A DNA stretch of 64,000 nucleotides from Rhodococcus pseudokoreensis. GTDB taxonomy: Bacteria > Actinomycetota > Actinomycetes > Mycobacteriales > Mycobacteriaceae. Every line of letters starts with the position of its first letter. The stretch's first letter is position 1. The DNA lies in assembly GCF_017068395.1 (NCBI RefSeq), contig NZ_CP070619.1, positions 5,518,001 through 5,582,000 of the forward strand. Direction: 5' to 3'. Positions 18,982 through 27,736 of this stretch are shown here, piece by piece. Position numbers and translations under genes: made by a program. Under the pieces are notes generated by a model. That model was not told the DNA's origin. It did not search any database and was given only the letters and a program-made list of their open reading frames with translations.

Positions 18982-19051
18982 ACCGATGCTACAGTGGGTG
19001 TAACCGTCGGTGACCTCTCTCCGGCGATCTCGCCGCAACTCGGAGGTCCTC

Positions 19052-19762
19052 ATGGGCAGGCCGAACACTCTCGTTCTACGGGAGATGAAAACGACGCCAC
19101 CGCAAGGTTCTTCGTCGAATCTGCTCGCGGACCAGGTATACGAGACCCTGCGCGGACACATCGCGCAGGGTCACTGGGCGCCGGGGACGCAGCTGCGGAT
19201 CCGGGAGGTCGCCGCGCTTGTGGGCACCAGCGTGATGCCCGTCCGGGAGGCGTTCCGGCGGCTCGAGCAGGCGGGTCTGATCGTCACGGAGCCCTACCGG
19301 GGAGCGTCGGTGCGGGAGTTGAGCATCGACGAACTCGAATACGTGTACGACGTACGCATCATGCTCGAGCCCGATGCCGCGCGCCGCGGCGCCGTCCTGG
19401 CCGACGACGCGGCCGTCGAGACGATGAGACAGCACTGGCGGCTGCTGGAGAAGGCGGCCGCGGACGGCGACATCGCGGGAGCCGTCGCTCAGGACGAACT
19501 ACTGCTGTCGGCGTTGTTCTCCGCCGGCAACAACCCGGTACTCACCGGACTGATCCAGGGCATGTGGGACACCTGCCGTCCCTACAAGAACCTCTGGGTG
19601 CGCGATGCCGTCGGGCACGGACTGTCCCGGTGGAGCTATCTCGCCGACCTCGTCGCTGCGGTCGAAACCCGCAACGGTGACAGCGCATTCCGCATTCTCG
19701 AACACGTGTGCCGCACTTCTCGCTCCACCGTGCGGGGAATTCTGGATCCGCTGTCCGCCTGA
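19052..19762 (+). CDS. GntR family regulator with FCD domain (first of two)
   Basis: A 236-residue FCD-type GntR regulator. The winged helix (LLADQVYETLRGHIAQGHW to RIREVAALVGTSVMPVREAFRRLEQAGLI) spans about residues 25-85, and the rest is the all-helical FCD effector domain. GGAGG lies 6 bases before the ATG at 19052; an upstream GTG at 19010 has weaker support. It resembles the second GntR at 21593 throughout (TSVMPVREA.RRLE, NPVL.....W..CR.YK). Copies of a shared operator precede both genes, so they probably bind similar sites. Confidence 0.9.
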   Translation: MGRPNTLVLREMKTTPPQGSSSNLLADQVYETLRGHIAQGHWAPGTQLRIREVAALVGTSVMPVREAFRRLEQAGLIVTEPYRGASVRELSIDELEYVYDVRIMLEPDAARRGAVLADDAAVETMRQHWRLLEKAAADGDIAGAVAQDELLLSALFSAGNNPVLTGLIQGMWDTCRPYKNLWVRDAVGHGLSRWSYLADLVAAVETRNGDSAFRILEHVCRTSRSTVRGILDPLSA

Positions 19763-19770
19763 AAGAGCGC

Positions 19771-19800
19771 GCCGCCCACACGGATGACCGTGTGGGCGGC
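19771..19800. terminator. Terminator between GntR and aldehyde dehydrogenase
   Basis: A perfect 13-base stem (GCCGCCCACACGG and complement) with ATGA loop lies 9 bases after the GntR stop, between convergent genes. Confidence 0.7.
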
Positions 19801-19856
19801 ACGCTGTCGCAGGACTCGATCGGCACCGTCGACGTCGGTTCGTGGTGCCGATCGAA

Positions 19857-21368
19857 TCAGCGGCTGTGGTTGTGCATGACGTGCTTGGTGCGGGAGTAGT
19901 CGTCGAGGGCGTAGATCGACAGGTCGCGGCCGTAACCGGAACCCTTGAATCCACCCCACGGGACCTCGTTGGCCAGCACCAGGTGCGAATTGACCCAGAC
20001 GGTACCGGAATCCAGCCGCGCAGCGATGTCGTGACTGCGGCGCGCGTTCTCGGTCCAGACCGAAGCGGACAGGCCGACGGGGACGTCGTTGGCGCGGCGC
20101 ACGGCCTCGTCCTCGTCGGTGAAGGTCTCGACGGTGACGACGGGTCCGAAGATCTCCTCACGGGAGCACTCGGCGCCGTCCGGGACGTCGGCGAGCACCG
20201 TCGGTGCCACGAAGTAGCCGCTGCCGGCCAGCGCCGTTCCGCCGATGGCGACCCGGATGCCCTGCTGGGCGGCGCGGTCGAGGTATCCGACGACGCGATC
20301 GAAATGGGCCTTGGAGACCAGCGGGCCGATCTCGATGTCGTCCCCGGAGCCGGGTTCGCCGATGGCGAGTTCGCGGACCTGCGCGACGAACAGTTCGACG
20401 AACTTGTCGGCGACCGACTCGTGGACCAGGACGCGGCACGCCGCGCCGCATTCCTGCCCGGAGTTCCAGAAGCTCGCAACCCGCAGCGATTCAGCTGCCT
20501 CTTCGAGGTTGGCGTCGGCGAAGATCACGACCGGCGCCTTGCCACCGAGTTCGAGGTGGACCCGCTTGAGGGTCTCGGCGGCGCCGCGGGCGACGGCTTT
20601 GCCGCTGCCCACCGACCCGGTGAGGGCGATCATGTCCACGTCCGGGTGCTCGGCGAGCCGGGCGCCGACGACCGAACCGCGGCCGGTGACCACGTTCAGC
20701 ACGCCGGCGGGCAGCAGGTCGGCGACGAGTTCGGCGAACTTCAGGGTCGTCAGCGGGGTCTGCTCCGACGGCTTGATCACGAGGGTGTTGCCGGCGGCGA
20801 GGATCGGGGCGATCTTCCAGGCGGCCATCAGCAGGGGGTAGTTCCACGGGGTGACCACCCCGACCACTCCGAGGGGTTCGCGCAGGATCACCGACAGGTG
20901 GTTCTCGACGTAATCCCCGGCCGCCATGGACGTGGTCGCGCGCAGAGCGCCGGCCATGAAACGGAAGGTGTCGATGGTGCCGTCGACGTCGTCACGGGAG
21001 ACCGAGAGGGGCTTTCCGGCGTTCGCGGATTCGAGTCGGGCGAGCAGGTCGGCGTTGGCTGCGAGCCGGTCGGCGATCTTGTGCAGAATCTCCGACCGCT
21101 CCTTGGGGACCACGCGTGCCCAGGCTTCCGCGGCCGCTGCGGCGGCGCTCACCGCACGGTCGACGTCCTCGGTGCTGCCCTGCGGGATCTGCGCGATGAC
21201 GCTCTCCGAGCTTGGGTCGATCACATCGAACACGTCGCCGGGAGCAGCGTCGACGAACGCACCGTCGACGAAGTGCGTGGTCGGGGGAAGGTCGGCCGCC
21301 GTGATCAGCGGCGCCGAGCCGGGTGCACGGCGTACCGTCACGTCCTCGACGGGAGTAGAGATGGACAT
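19857..21368 (-). CDS. NAD-dependent aminoaldehyde-type aldehyde dehydrogenase
   Basis: A 503-residue aldehyde dehydrogenase. Catalytic Cys lies in NSGQECGAACRV and the general-base Glu in HLELGGKAPVV. The cofactor-binding segment VTPWNYPLLMAAWKIAPILAAGNT is intact. The GQECGAAC context resembles gamma-aminobutyraldehyde dehydrogenases (PatD type). With the amine oxidase at 27737 it would convert aminoaldehydes such as 4-aminobutanal to the amino acid. The start at 21368 has GGAGG 8 bases upstream; the longer open frame has no RBS and low-complexity residues. Its promoter region holds operator copy 2. Confidence 0.88.
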   Translation of the reverse strand: MSISTPVEDVTVRRAPGSAPLITAADLPPTTHFVDGAFVDAAPGDVFDVIDPSSESVIAQIPQGSTEDVDRAVSAAAAAAEAWARVVPKERSEILHKIADRLAANADLLARLESANAGKPLSVSRDDVDGTIDTFRFMAGALRATTSMAAGDYVENHLSVILREPLGVVGVVTPWNYPLLMAAWKIAPILAAGNTLVIKPSEQTPLTTLKFAELVADLLPAGVLNVVTGRGSVVGARLAEHPDVDMIALTGSVGSGKAVARGAAETLKRVHLELGGKAPVVIFADANLEEAAESLRVASFWNSGQECGAACRVLVHESVADKFVELFVAQVRELAIGEPGSGDDIEIGPLVSKAHFDRVVGYLDRAAQQGIRVAIGGTALAGSGYFVAPTVLADVPDGAECSREEIFGPVVTVETFTDEDEAVRRANDVPVGLSASVWTENARRSHDIAARLDSGTVWVNSHLVLANEVPWGGFKGSGYGRDLSIYALDDYSRTKHVMHNHSR

Positions 21369-21532
21369 CAGAGGTACCTCCATGATCGTGGAACTCGAGC
21401 TGCAGGCCCGGTCCGTTGTGGATCCCGAGCCGATTACGGCGGGCGTGCACAGTGCGGGCGGAACGGCGTGTGTTCGGGGATTACCCGAGGTGGGCGTGCT
21501 GCTGCGGTGCCTGCGTCTCACACCAGCCTAAA

Positions 21533-21552
21533 ATGTAATCACAGATCACACA
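21533..21552. promoter_or_regulatory. GntR operator copy 2 (upstream of aldehyde dehydrogenase)
   Basis: ATGTAATCACAGATCACACA is the exact reverse complement of the 20 bases at 22463-22482. It lies in the divergent region between the aldehyde dehydrogenase and the second GntR gene. Confidence 0.75.
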
Positions 21553-21573
21553 AGGGCCGATCCGATCTCCGGT

Positions 21574-21594
21574 TAATATGTGATCTGTGGTCAT
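21574..21594 (+). promoter_or_regulatory. Promoter and operator copy 3 overlapping the second GntR start
   Basis: TAATAT at 21574-21579 is a -10-like box. Seven bases later comes GTG (21587), then ATG (21593), with no Shine-Dalgarno sequence, so a leaderless transcript is likely. The degenerate operator TGTGATC-TGT-GGTCAT (21579-21594) covers the same bases, which would give tight autorepression. Confidence 0.5.
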
Positions 21595-22282
21595 GTCCAA
21601 GCGCGCCGAGCCGACACTTCTGACCGATCAGGTCTACTCGATGATTCACGAGTCGATCATGAACGGGGATCTGCCTGCCGGTGCCCGTCTGCGGGTGCGC
21701 GATCTCGCGGAGCAGGTGGGCACCAGCGTGATGCCGGTGCGTGAGGCGATCCGTCGCCTCGAGGAAGCCGGTCTGGCCGAACGCGTGCCCCACCGCGGGG
21801 CGGTGGTGAAGGGCCTGACCCTCGCCGAGTTGGTGCACGTCTACGACGTGCGCCGGTTGCTCGAGGTGGAGGCCGCCAGGCTCGGGGCAGAGCGGATCAG
21901 CGCCGAGGACTGCGACCGGATGCAGGCCGAATTCGCGCTGATGCGCGCCGCCGTCGACGAGGGACGCGTGGTCGCCCTCCTCGACCACGATGAGGCCCTG
22001 CTGTCGATCCTGTACGAGGCCGCCGCGAATCCTGTTCTTCTGCAGACGATCCGCAACCTGTGGAACCACTGCCGGGCCTACAAGATCGTGGGCGCGCAGG
22101 GAAGCCTGGACTCCGGGGGAGACGACCCGCTGTGGCGCTTCCAGGAGCGCCTCGTTGCTGCTGCCCGGGACCGCTCGGGTGACTTCGCCGCAGCGGTCAA
22201 CGAGGAATCGCTCCTCGACGCGACCGACCGCATCAAAGCGCTCCTGGCGACCGAGCAGGCTGCGTCGGCAGACGCCGTATAA
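21593..22282 (+). CDS. GntR family regulator with FCD domain (second of two)
   Basis: A 229-residue FCD GntR regulator. The winged helix TLLTDQVYSMIHESIMNGDL to RVRDLAEQVGTSVMPVREAIRRLEEAGLA covers about residues 8-70, and the helical effector domain follows. It is similar along its length to the GntR at 19052, so the two are probably paralogues. The start may be GTG 21587 (leaderless) or ATG 21593; the difference is two residues. It is divergent from the aldehyde dehydrogenase. An operator pair lies between them, so it is the most likely local repressor of the dehydrogenase and of the MFS and EamA transporters. Confidence 0.9.
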   Translation: MSKRAEPTLLTDQVYSMIHESIMNGDLPAGARLRVRDLAEQVGTSVMPVREAIRRLEEAGLAERVPHRGAVVKGLTLAELVHVYDVRRLLEVEAARLGAERISAEDCDRMQAEFALMRAAVDEGRVVALLDHDEALLSILYEAAANPVLLQTIRNLWNHCRAYKIVGAQGSLDSGGDDPLWRFQERLVAAARDRSGDFAAAVNEESLLDATDRIKALLATEQAASADAV

Positions 22283-22710
22283 CGCGAAACGCACCTCTAC
22301 GCCGTCGGCACGAATCGCCGTCGAGCATTGCACCCTCGGGCCGGGTATGACCCCCGAGCGACAACGGCCGGACGGTCGCGCCACCGAAGACGGTGAGCCC
22401 GCGACCGGGTGAGCTGTCGTGCCTTCTGCTGTGCCCTCGGCGTGGAAGCACGCCCGAGGGGTTGTGTGATCTGTGATTACATATTATTGTTCTGTGACGA
22501 GGCGCACACCACACCAGCGGGTGCGGCAAGTAGTGAAAGAAGCCAGCTCGCATCGCCGGGTCGCCGACACGGCCTCCGGTCGAGAATCACTCGTTCTCGA
22601 ATCGCCGTGCGTCTCAACAGGAATTGAATCAAATCCGACCACCTCGATATCGCCACCGAGGAATGCCGCATCAGGTCCGGGTCGGAAAGTATGTCAACAA
22701 GGAGTCCGAG
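22283..22710. other. Long intergenic region with operator and MFS leader
   Basis: About 430 bases. The first part (to about 22460) holds nothing recognisable. Operator copy 4 is at 22463-22482 and is followed directly by AT-rich ATATTATTGT, a likely -10 region. Some 220 bases then remain before the MFS start at 22711. This leader contains no convincing small gene or riboswitch that I can recognise. Confidence 0.5.
22463..22482. promoter_or_regulatory. GntR operator copy 4 (upstream of MFS transporter)
   Basis: TGTGTGATCTGTGATTACAT, identical to copy 2 in inverted orientation. The core is TGTGATC-TGT-GATTACA. It abuts a possible -10 element (TATTAT), so binding should block transcription of the transporter. 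Confidence 0.75.
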
Positions 22711-24075
22711 ATGACGACGACCAACCCGTTGGACGACGCGCCACTGTCCACATTTCACAAGAAGCTAGCCGTGTTCTCCTCGGGAGGGCCGTTCCTCGAC
22801 GGTTACGCCCTCTCGATCATCGGTGTCGCGATGGTGCAGATCTCGGGCCAGTGGAACCTGTCGTCGGCCGAACAGGGCCTGATCGCGGCGTCCACGCTGA
22901 TCGGCATCCTGCTCGGTGCCTTCGCGGGCGGTTGGCTGACCGACCGCTTCGGCCGGGAGGTGCTGTTCACCCTCGACCTGGTCGCGATCATCGCCTGCTC
23001 CGTCGCGCAGTTCTTCGTGGAGGGCGTCGTCTGGTTGATCGTGCTGAGGCTGCTCCTGGGCATGGCCGTGGGTGCGGACTACCCGATCGCCACGTCACTG
23101 ATGACGGAGTTCGCTCCGCGTAAATACCGTGGTCCGTTGCTGGGTGCCTTCGTCACCATGTGGTTCGTCGGCGCGGCGGCAGCGTACGTCGTCGGCGAGG
23201 TCCTGGCGCGAACCGCCGGAGACGACGCGTGGCGTTGGATGCTCGCCAGTGCCGCACTGCCCGCAGTGTTGATCTGCGTGGCCCGGGTCGGCACCCCGGA
23301 GTCGCCGAGGTGGCTGGTCAGCAAGGGGAAGATCGACAAGGCCAACGAAGTGTTGCTCAAGGTCTACGGTCCCGGTGTCACCGTCGCCGACCTTCCTGCA
23401 GAAGAAGAGACCAACGTCGGCGTCAAGGAACTCCTCCGCTCCGGCTACGGCAAGCGGATGGCCTTCATCACCCTCTTCTGGACCTGCTCGGTGGTTCCGC
23501 TGTTCGCCGTCTACGCCTTTGCCCCGGCCATCCTCGGTGCCCTCAAACTCGAAGGCGACGCCGCACACATCGGATCCGCCGCCATCACCATCCTGTTCAT
23601 GGTCGGTTGTATCGTCGCGCTGTTGCTGGTCAACCGGATGGGCCGGCGCCCGCTGCTGATCCACAGCTTCGTGTGGTCGGGTCTCGCTCTGCTGCTGCTG
23701 GGACTCTTCCCCGGAGCGCCGAGCGCGATCATCATGGTTCTCTTCGCCGCCTACGCGGTCCTCATCGGCGGCTCCCAGATCCTGCAGTGGGTGTACCCGA
23801 ACGAGCTGTTCCCCACCGAAGTCCGCGGATCCGCAGTGGGACTGGCGTCCTCGCTCAGCCGCATCGGCGCTGCGATCGGCACGTTCCTGGTGCCACTGTC
23901 CCTCACCAGCCTCGGCATCGGCGTCACCATGCTGATCGCCGCCGGCGTCACCCTCTTCGGTGCCGTGATCTCCCAGATGTGGGCACCCGAGACCCGGGGG
24001 CTGTCCCTCTCCGAAAGCGCCGGGCTCGGCCAGACCACCAAGTCGCCCGCTTCCGCGGAGACGATCTCCGTGTAG
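22711..24075 (+). CDS. MFS transporter (sugar/metabolite:H+ symporter type)
   Basis: A 454-residue major facilitator with twelve helices. The loop 2-3 signature GGWLTDRFGREVLF and the loop 8-9 repeat VNRMGRRPLLIHSF are both present, and SPRWLVSKGK follows helix 6 as in sugar-porter-like members. PETRG ends the last helix. AAGGAG lies 6 bases before the ATG at 22711; the 29-codon upstream extension has no support. The C-terminal half is duplicated as the fragment at 14876-15484. Operator copy 4 upstream ties it to the GntR regulon; its substrate could be a small amine or carboxylate. Confidence 0.9.
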   Translation: MTTTNPLDDAPLSTFHKKLAVFSSGGPFLDGYALSIIGVAMVQISGQWNLSSAEQGLIAASTLIGILLGAFAGGWLTDRFGREVLFTLDLVAIIACSVAQFFVEGVVWLIVLRLLLGMAVGADYPIATSLMTEFAPRKYRGPLLGAFVTMWFVGAAAAYVVGEVLARTAGDDAWRWMLASAALPAVLICVARVGTPESPRWLVSKGKIDKANEVLLKVYGPGVTVADLPAEEETNVGVKELLRSGYGKRMAFITLFWTCSVVPLFAVYAFAPAILGALKLEGDAAHIGSAAITILFMVGCIVALLLVNRMGRRPLLIHSFVWSGLALLLLGLFPGAPSAIIMVLFAAYAVLIGGSQILQWVYPNELFPTEVRGSAVGLASSLSRIGAAIGTFLVPLSLTSLGIGVTMLIAAGVTLFGAVISQMWAPETRGLSLSESAGLGQTTKSPASAETISV

Positions 24076-24097
24076 CAGAATCTCACGCACTACACGT

Positions 24098-24130
24098 GAA
24101 CCGTGTCCTTCACTTCGAAGGGCACGGTTC
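24098..24130. terminator. Terminator between MFS and EamA genes
   Basis: GAACCGTGTCCTTC pairs with GAAGGGCACGGTTC across a 5-base loop (one T-G wobble), followed by TCTTGTG. It lies between convergent genes. Confidence 0.7.
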
Positions 24131-24192
24131 TCTTGTGTCTCATGGCCTTTCCCGGCACCGCCGCGCGGCACAGTCCGGCACTCGACCGGCAG

Positions 24193-25266
24193 TCAGTGGG
24201 TGTCGATCGCGTCGGCTTCGTGCTTGCGCCGGCGAATTCCCAGCGCGCTCGGGCCGCGCGACGAGTGACGTCGACCGCCGACGCGCACTGCCGCGCGATC
24301 CCGCGGTCGTTCGTCTGTGACGGTGCGGTCGGGAGTCGCCGCTGCCGGGGGAGTAGTTTCGCCGGCCTTCTTGGGTTCGCGCGTTGCGACCCAGCACACC
24401 GTTGCGCCGACGCACACGATGGCGGTGCCGACCCAGAACGTGACACCGAGTGCGGTAGCCAGCATCAGCGAAGAGAACGCAGCCGACAGGACCGGCGTGA
24501 AGTAGGAAGCGGCAGCGAGAAGAGTCATGTTTCCGTGAAGAATGCCCACATTCCACAGCGCGTAGCCGAAGCCGATGGCGCACGCCGCTACCAGTGTCGC
24601 TACCACCCCGGTCAGCGTGAGGTGGATGGGTTCGGTGTCGCTGAACAGGTACAGGACCCAGAACGATGCTGCGGTGAGCATGAAGAACGGAGTAATCCCG
24701 TTGTTGCCCTTGGCGAACAGCTTTGTCACGGTGCAGTACGCGGACCAGATGACGGCTCCCAGGAGTGCGAGAGCGTAACTCAGGGGATTCGTGCGAATGT
24801 TCTCGATGGTCCCGGGCAGGTCGAGTCCGGTGTCACCGCCGAGGACCAGCGCGATCCCGGCGATCGACAGTCCGATGCCGGGAATGAACAGGATCGACGA
24901 CCTCTGACCGGTGAACAGGATGGCGAACAGGACTGTCAGGCACGGCCACAGATAGTTCACGATGCCGACCTCGATCGCCTGGCGCGCGTCGGTTGCCAGT
25001 CCGATCGCGAGGGCGAAGCACACTTCGTATCCGGCGAACATCAGAGCGCCGGTCAGCAGATAGACGCGGTTGAACTCGCGAAGTTTGGGCCACCCGACGG
25101 TGAGGAACAACAAGACGGAGCAGCACGTGTAGATCATGGCCGCGCCGCCGATGGCGCCGAGACTCTCCGTGACCAGTCGGATCATGCCGACCATGGTGCT
25201 CCACAACACAATTGCTGCCAGGCCGGCCAGGGTTGCGTTCCGGCCAGTCATCGCCACTCTTGCCAA
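24193..25266 (-). CDS. EamA/DMT family transporter (YddG-like)
   Basis: A 357-residue ten-helix drug/metabolite transporter with two EamA repeats, similar in layout to YddG-type aromatic amino-acid exporters (SYALALLGAVIWSAYCTVTKLF begins the second repeat). A charged C-terminal tail of about 55 residues follows the last helix. A TTG start at 25266 was chosen because AAGGAGG lies exactly 6 bases upstream; ATG 25251 is an alternative. Operator copy 5 is about 180 bases upstream. It may export an amino acid or amine formed during catabolism. Confidence 0.85.
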   Translation of the reverse strand: MARVAMTGRNATLAGLAAIVLWSTMVGMIRLVTESLGAIGGAAMIYTCCSVLLFLTVGWPKLREFNRVYLLTGALMFAGYEVCFALAIGLATDARQAIEVGIVNYLWPCLTVLFAILFTGQRSSILFIPGIGLSIAGIALVLGGDTGLDLPGTIENIRTNPLSYALALLGAVIWSAYCTVTKLFAKGNNGITPFFMLTAASFWVLYLFSDTEPIHLTLTGVVATLVAACAIGFGYALWNVGILHGNMTLLAAASYFTPVLSAAFSSLMLATALGVTFWVGTAIVCVGATVCWVATREPKKAGETTPPAAATPDRTVTDERPRDRAAVRVGGRRHSSRGPSALGIRRRKHEADAIDTH

Positions 25267-25445
25267 GATGATCCTCCTTCGTGCTGAGCTCAGGGATGTC
25301 GAACCCGAACACCGTGACGTGCAGGCGAGGAGGGAGTTCGTCCCGCGGCACACCTGAGAGGTCTGTGGATCGAGTTGTCGTGGGCACCACGAATCGGCGT
25401 ACATCGGCGCGAGGGAACCCGGCCGTTACGCGATGCTTACCTAAA

Positions 25446-25462
25446 TGTAATCTGTGATCACA
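25446..25462. promoter_or_regulatory. GntR operator copy 5 (upstream of EamA transporter)
   Basis: TGTAATC-TGT-GATCACA fits the shared 17-base motif perfectly. It lies between the EamA gene and the small gene at 25503, both read leftward. Confidence 0.7.
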
Positions 25463-25502
25463 AAGTAAGCAAGGTGACGTGCGCCGCAGTGGACGGTAGG
25501 CG

Positions 25503-25739
25503 TCACCCGGATTCGAGGTCCGTGGAGATCGCCACGCTCCCGAATCCGAGGTAGTGCACCCGCAACCCGCCCCGCCGCAGGGCGGAGGTCGCGTCCTGCA
25601 CGCGGGTGGTCAGCCGGTGGAGCGTCGCGCGGTTCCATTCCGAGGTGTGGGGGTCGTCGTCGAGCAGGTACGCGAACAACTCGTCGAGGGCCTGCCGGAA
25701 CTCACGCACGTCCTGCCGGGCGGCGATGTGATCGACCAT
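25503..25739 (-). CDS. Small hypothetical protein
   Basis: A 78-residue soluble protein that I do not recognise. It is largely alpha-helical by eye, with an acidic centre (AYLLDDDPHTSEWNRATLHRL) and a C-terminal VHYLGFGSVAIST. AGGTGAGG lies just before the ATG at 25739. It stands between the two transporters and could be a regulatory or metal-dependent accessory protein, but there is no evidence for either. Confidence 0.5.
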   Translation of the reverse strand: MVDHIAARQDVREFRQALDELFAYLLDDDPHTSEWNRATLHRLTTRVQDATSALRRGGLRVHYLGFGSVAISTDLESG

Positions 25740-25832
25740 TGTCCTCACCTCTGGTCGGTGTATCGATCCTTGCCCTCCGCGCGTTGCAACCAGCAGAAAT
25801 GATCAGGCGTGACAATCACGGGCACGGCAACG

Positions 25833-25865
25833 CCGAGTGGCCCGCTCGGGGAGCGGGCCACTCGG
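25833..25865. terminator. Terminator of the permease at 25891-27351
   Basis: A perfect 15-base stem (CCGAGTGGCCCGCTC and complement) with a GGG loop, 26 bases past the stop codon of the leftward permease gene. Confidence 0.75.
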
Positions 25866-25890
25866 AACACCTTTCGAGGACATGAGCACG

Positions 25891-27351
25891 TCAGCGGAGC
25901 GTCCCCCGCGACGGAGGCGCCACCGCTGCGGCCGGGATGTGGGGAGAGGTGTCGCGCCACTGAACCGGGACGCGGTCCTGCACCAGGCGTCGATAGAGGA
26001 ACAGGAGCACACCGACCGAGAGCAATCCGACCCCGAGTAGCACTTCCTTCCAGCCGCCGGCGTGGGAGAGGTCGGGGTTGAGGACGCCGACGACGAGGAT
26101 GAAGGCGTTGAATACGGTGATGACGGCCGCGACCGGGATCCACTTACGCGACAACCGGATCGGGCGGGGCCAGAGCGGGCGATCCTTGCGCAGCAGGAGG
26201 AATCCACTGACGGCGAGGGTGATCGCCAGAATATAGCCGAGATTGCTGGCAATGAGGATGGCGACCGGGTTGCCGACGACGACCAGAATCAGCAGGTTGA
26301 CGGCCATCGTGATCCACAGTGCCCGGCTGGGGACACCGGCACGGTTGAGCTGATCGAGTTGGCGGATGGACATCTTCTCGGCCGCGATGCCGTATAGGGC
26401 GCGGCCGGCATCGGCGGACGAGGAGACCATGCTCAGGAACAACGCACCGCACAAGATTGCGGTGATGACCCCGGACAAACCGCCGGAAATCGCCTGCACA
26501 CTCGCCACCCCGTAGGTGATGGGATTGTCGGTGATCACAGCCTCCCCGAGTTGGCCTGTGGTCGCGATCGGCACGATCGTGTACGCACCGACCATGAACA
26601 GTGCGATCGACGTCAGCGCCTTCGAGGTGTCGCGACTGGTGTCCTTGTATTCGGGTGCGAAGACGGCGCACAACTCCGAGCCGTAGATCGCCCAGGCGGT
26701 GACATACAGCCAGACGACGAACGTCTTCCAGCCACCGTCGAGGTGGGAGGTCAGATTCGCCGAGTGCCATTGGCCCGTGACGAACGGGCCGATCGCGAGA
26801 ACGGCAAGGACGAGGATGAATGCGGCACCGATGATCTGGTTGAACCTGACGGCCACCTTGATGCCTGCGACGTTGAGGACCGTGCACGCGACGATCGTGA
26901 TCGCCGAGACCAGGTGCGGGAATCCGAACGCGACGCCGGCCAAGGTGAACAGCGTCCACGTCGCGTCAGGGAACCACTGGGCCTGCACCAGCGACCCGAT
27001 GGTCAACCCGACCAGTGAGAGCACCAACGCCCACCCGCACCAGTAGCCGAACGCGGCGAGCGGCCCGAGTGGGGCGAAGTACCGCTTCCACGCCTCGGTC
27101 GCGAACATGGCAACCCCGCCGGGTTTGTCGGGGAACATTGCCGCCACTTCGGAGAAGATCTTGTTCTGCAGAAGGGCGACGGCCGAGAGGATCACGCAGA
27201 TTGCCGCGGCGGGAATCGCGCCGAGCGCGCCGATGACGTATCCGACCGAGACGAACAATCCGGCGGCGATCGGCAGCGCGAGCATGAAACCGTGATACCA
27301 GCGCAGTGTCTTGTGCAATTGGTGTTGTGTTCCGGAAGAGTTCTCGCTCAT
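25891..27351 (-). CDS. APC family amino acid/polyamine permease
   Basis: A 486-residue permease with about twelve membrane helices. The first helix carries GFMLALPIAAGLFVSVGYVIG, similar to the G-rich helix 1 of APC transporters, and PDKPGGVAMFATEAWKR is the helix 2-3 loop. It is not closely similar to the permease at 16962. It lies leftward of the amine oxidase and the small monooxygenase-like protein on the same strand (gaps 31 and 45 bases), so it probably imports the amine oxidised by that enzyme. Confidence 0.88.
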   Translation of the reverse strand: MSENSSGTQHQLHKTLRWYHGFMLALPIAAGLFVSVGYVIGALGAIPAAAICVILSAVALLQNKIFSEVAAMFPDKPGGVAMFATEAWKRYFAPLGPLAAFGYWCGWALVLSLVGLTIGSLVQAQWFPDATWTLFTLAGVAFGFPHLVSAITIVACTVLNVAGIKVAVRFNQIIGAAFILVLAVLAIGPFVTGQWHSANLTSHLDGGWKTFVVWLYVTAWAIYGSELCAVFAPEYKDTSRDTSKALTSIALFMVGAYTIVPIATTGQLGEAVITDNPITYGVASVQAISGGLSGVITAILCGALFLSMVSSSADAGRALYGIAAEKMSIRQLDQLNRAGVPSRALWITMAVNLLILVVVGNPVAILIASNLGYILAITLAVSGFLLLRKDRPLWPRPIRLSRKWIPVAAVITVFNAFILVVGVLNPDLSHAGGWKEVLLGVGLLSVGVLLFLYRRLVQDRVPVQWRDTSPHIPAAAVAPPSRGTLR

Positions 27352-27382
27352 GACTTTTCCTCGCAGTGGGTGGGCGGTGGTG

Positions 27383-27691
27383 TCAGGCGAGCGGACTGAC
27401 GGCGGACTCGGGGTATTCGGTGACTTCGATATCGACGCCGTCGATGACGGCGAACATCTTCATGAACTCGGGGAGGTTGGCGGCGTCGGCGTTGGCGGCG
27501 TCGGCTGCTTCCTTGCTCTCGTAGATCCACAGATCGACCCAGCTGCCGTCGGCGCGCTTGGCGCAGAAGGGGACCGACAGCAATTTCGGATGGGCGACTT
27601 TGACTTCGGTGATCGCTGCCTTGCGGAGTGCGAAAAATTCTTCATCACTCGTCGACAGGGTGAAGGTGACCAGTTCGGCGCAGTACGACAT
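27383..27691 (-). CDS. Small dimeric alpha/beta-barrel-like protein
   Basis: A 102-residue protein of the size and pattern of ABM/EthD-like ferredoxin-fold proteins (beta-alpha-beta pattern AELVTFTLSTSDEEFFALRKAA, then GSWVDLWIYESKEAADAA). Such proteins can be cofactor-free monooxygenases, heme-binding or accessory proteins. It sits between amine oxidase and permease in one operon (gaps 45 and 31 bases), so an accessory role in amine oxidation is plausible. No catalytic residue can be assigned. Confidence 0.7.
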   Translation of the reverse strand: MSYCAELVTFTLSTSDEEFFALRKAAITEVKVAHPKLLSVPFCAKRADGSWVDLWIYESKEAADAANADAANLPEFMKMFAVIDGVDIEVTEYPESAVSPLA

Positions 27692-27736
27692 CAGGGGTCC
27701 TTTTCATTCGAGGAGGGAGAACGGAGGTGGTGTGGG

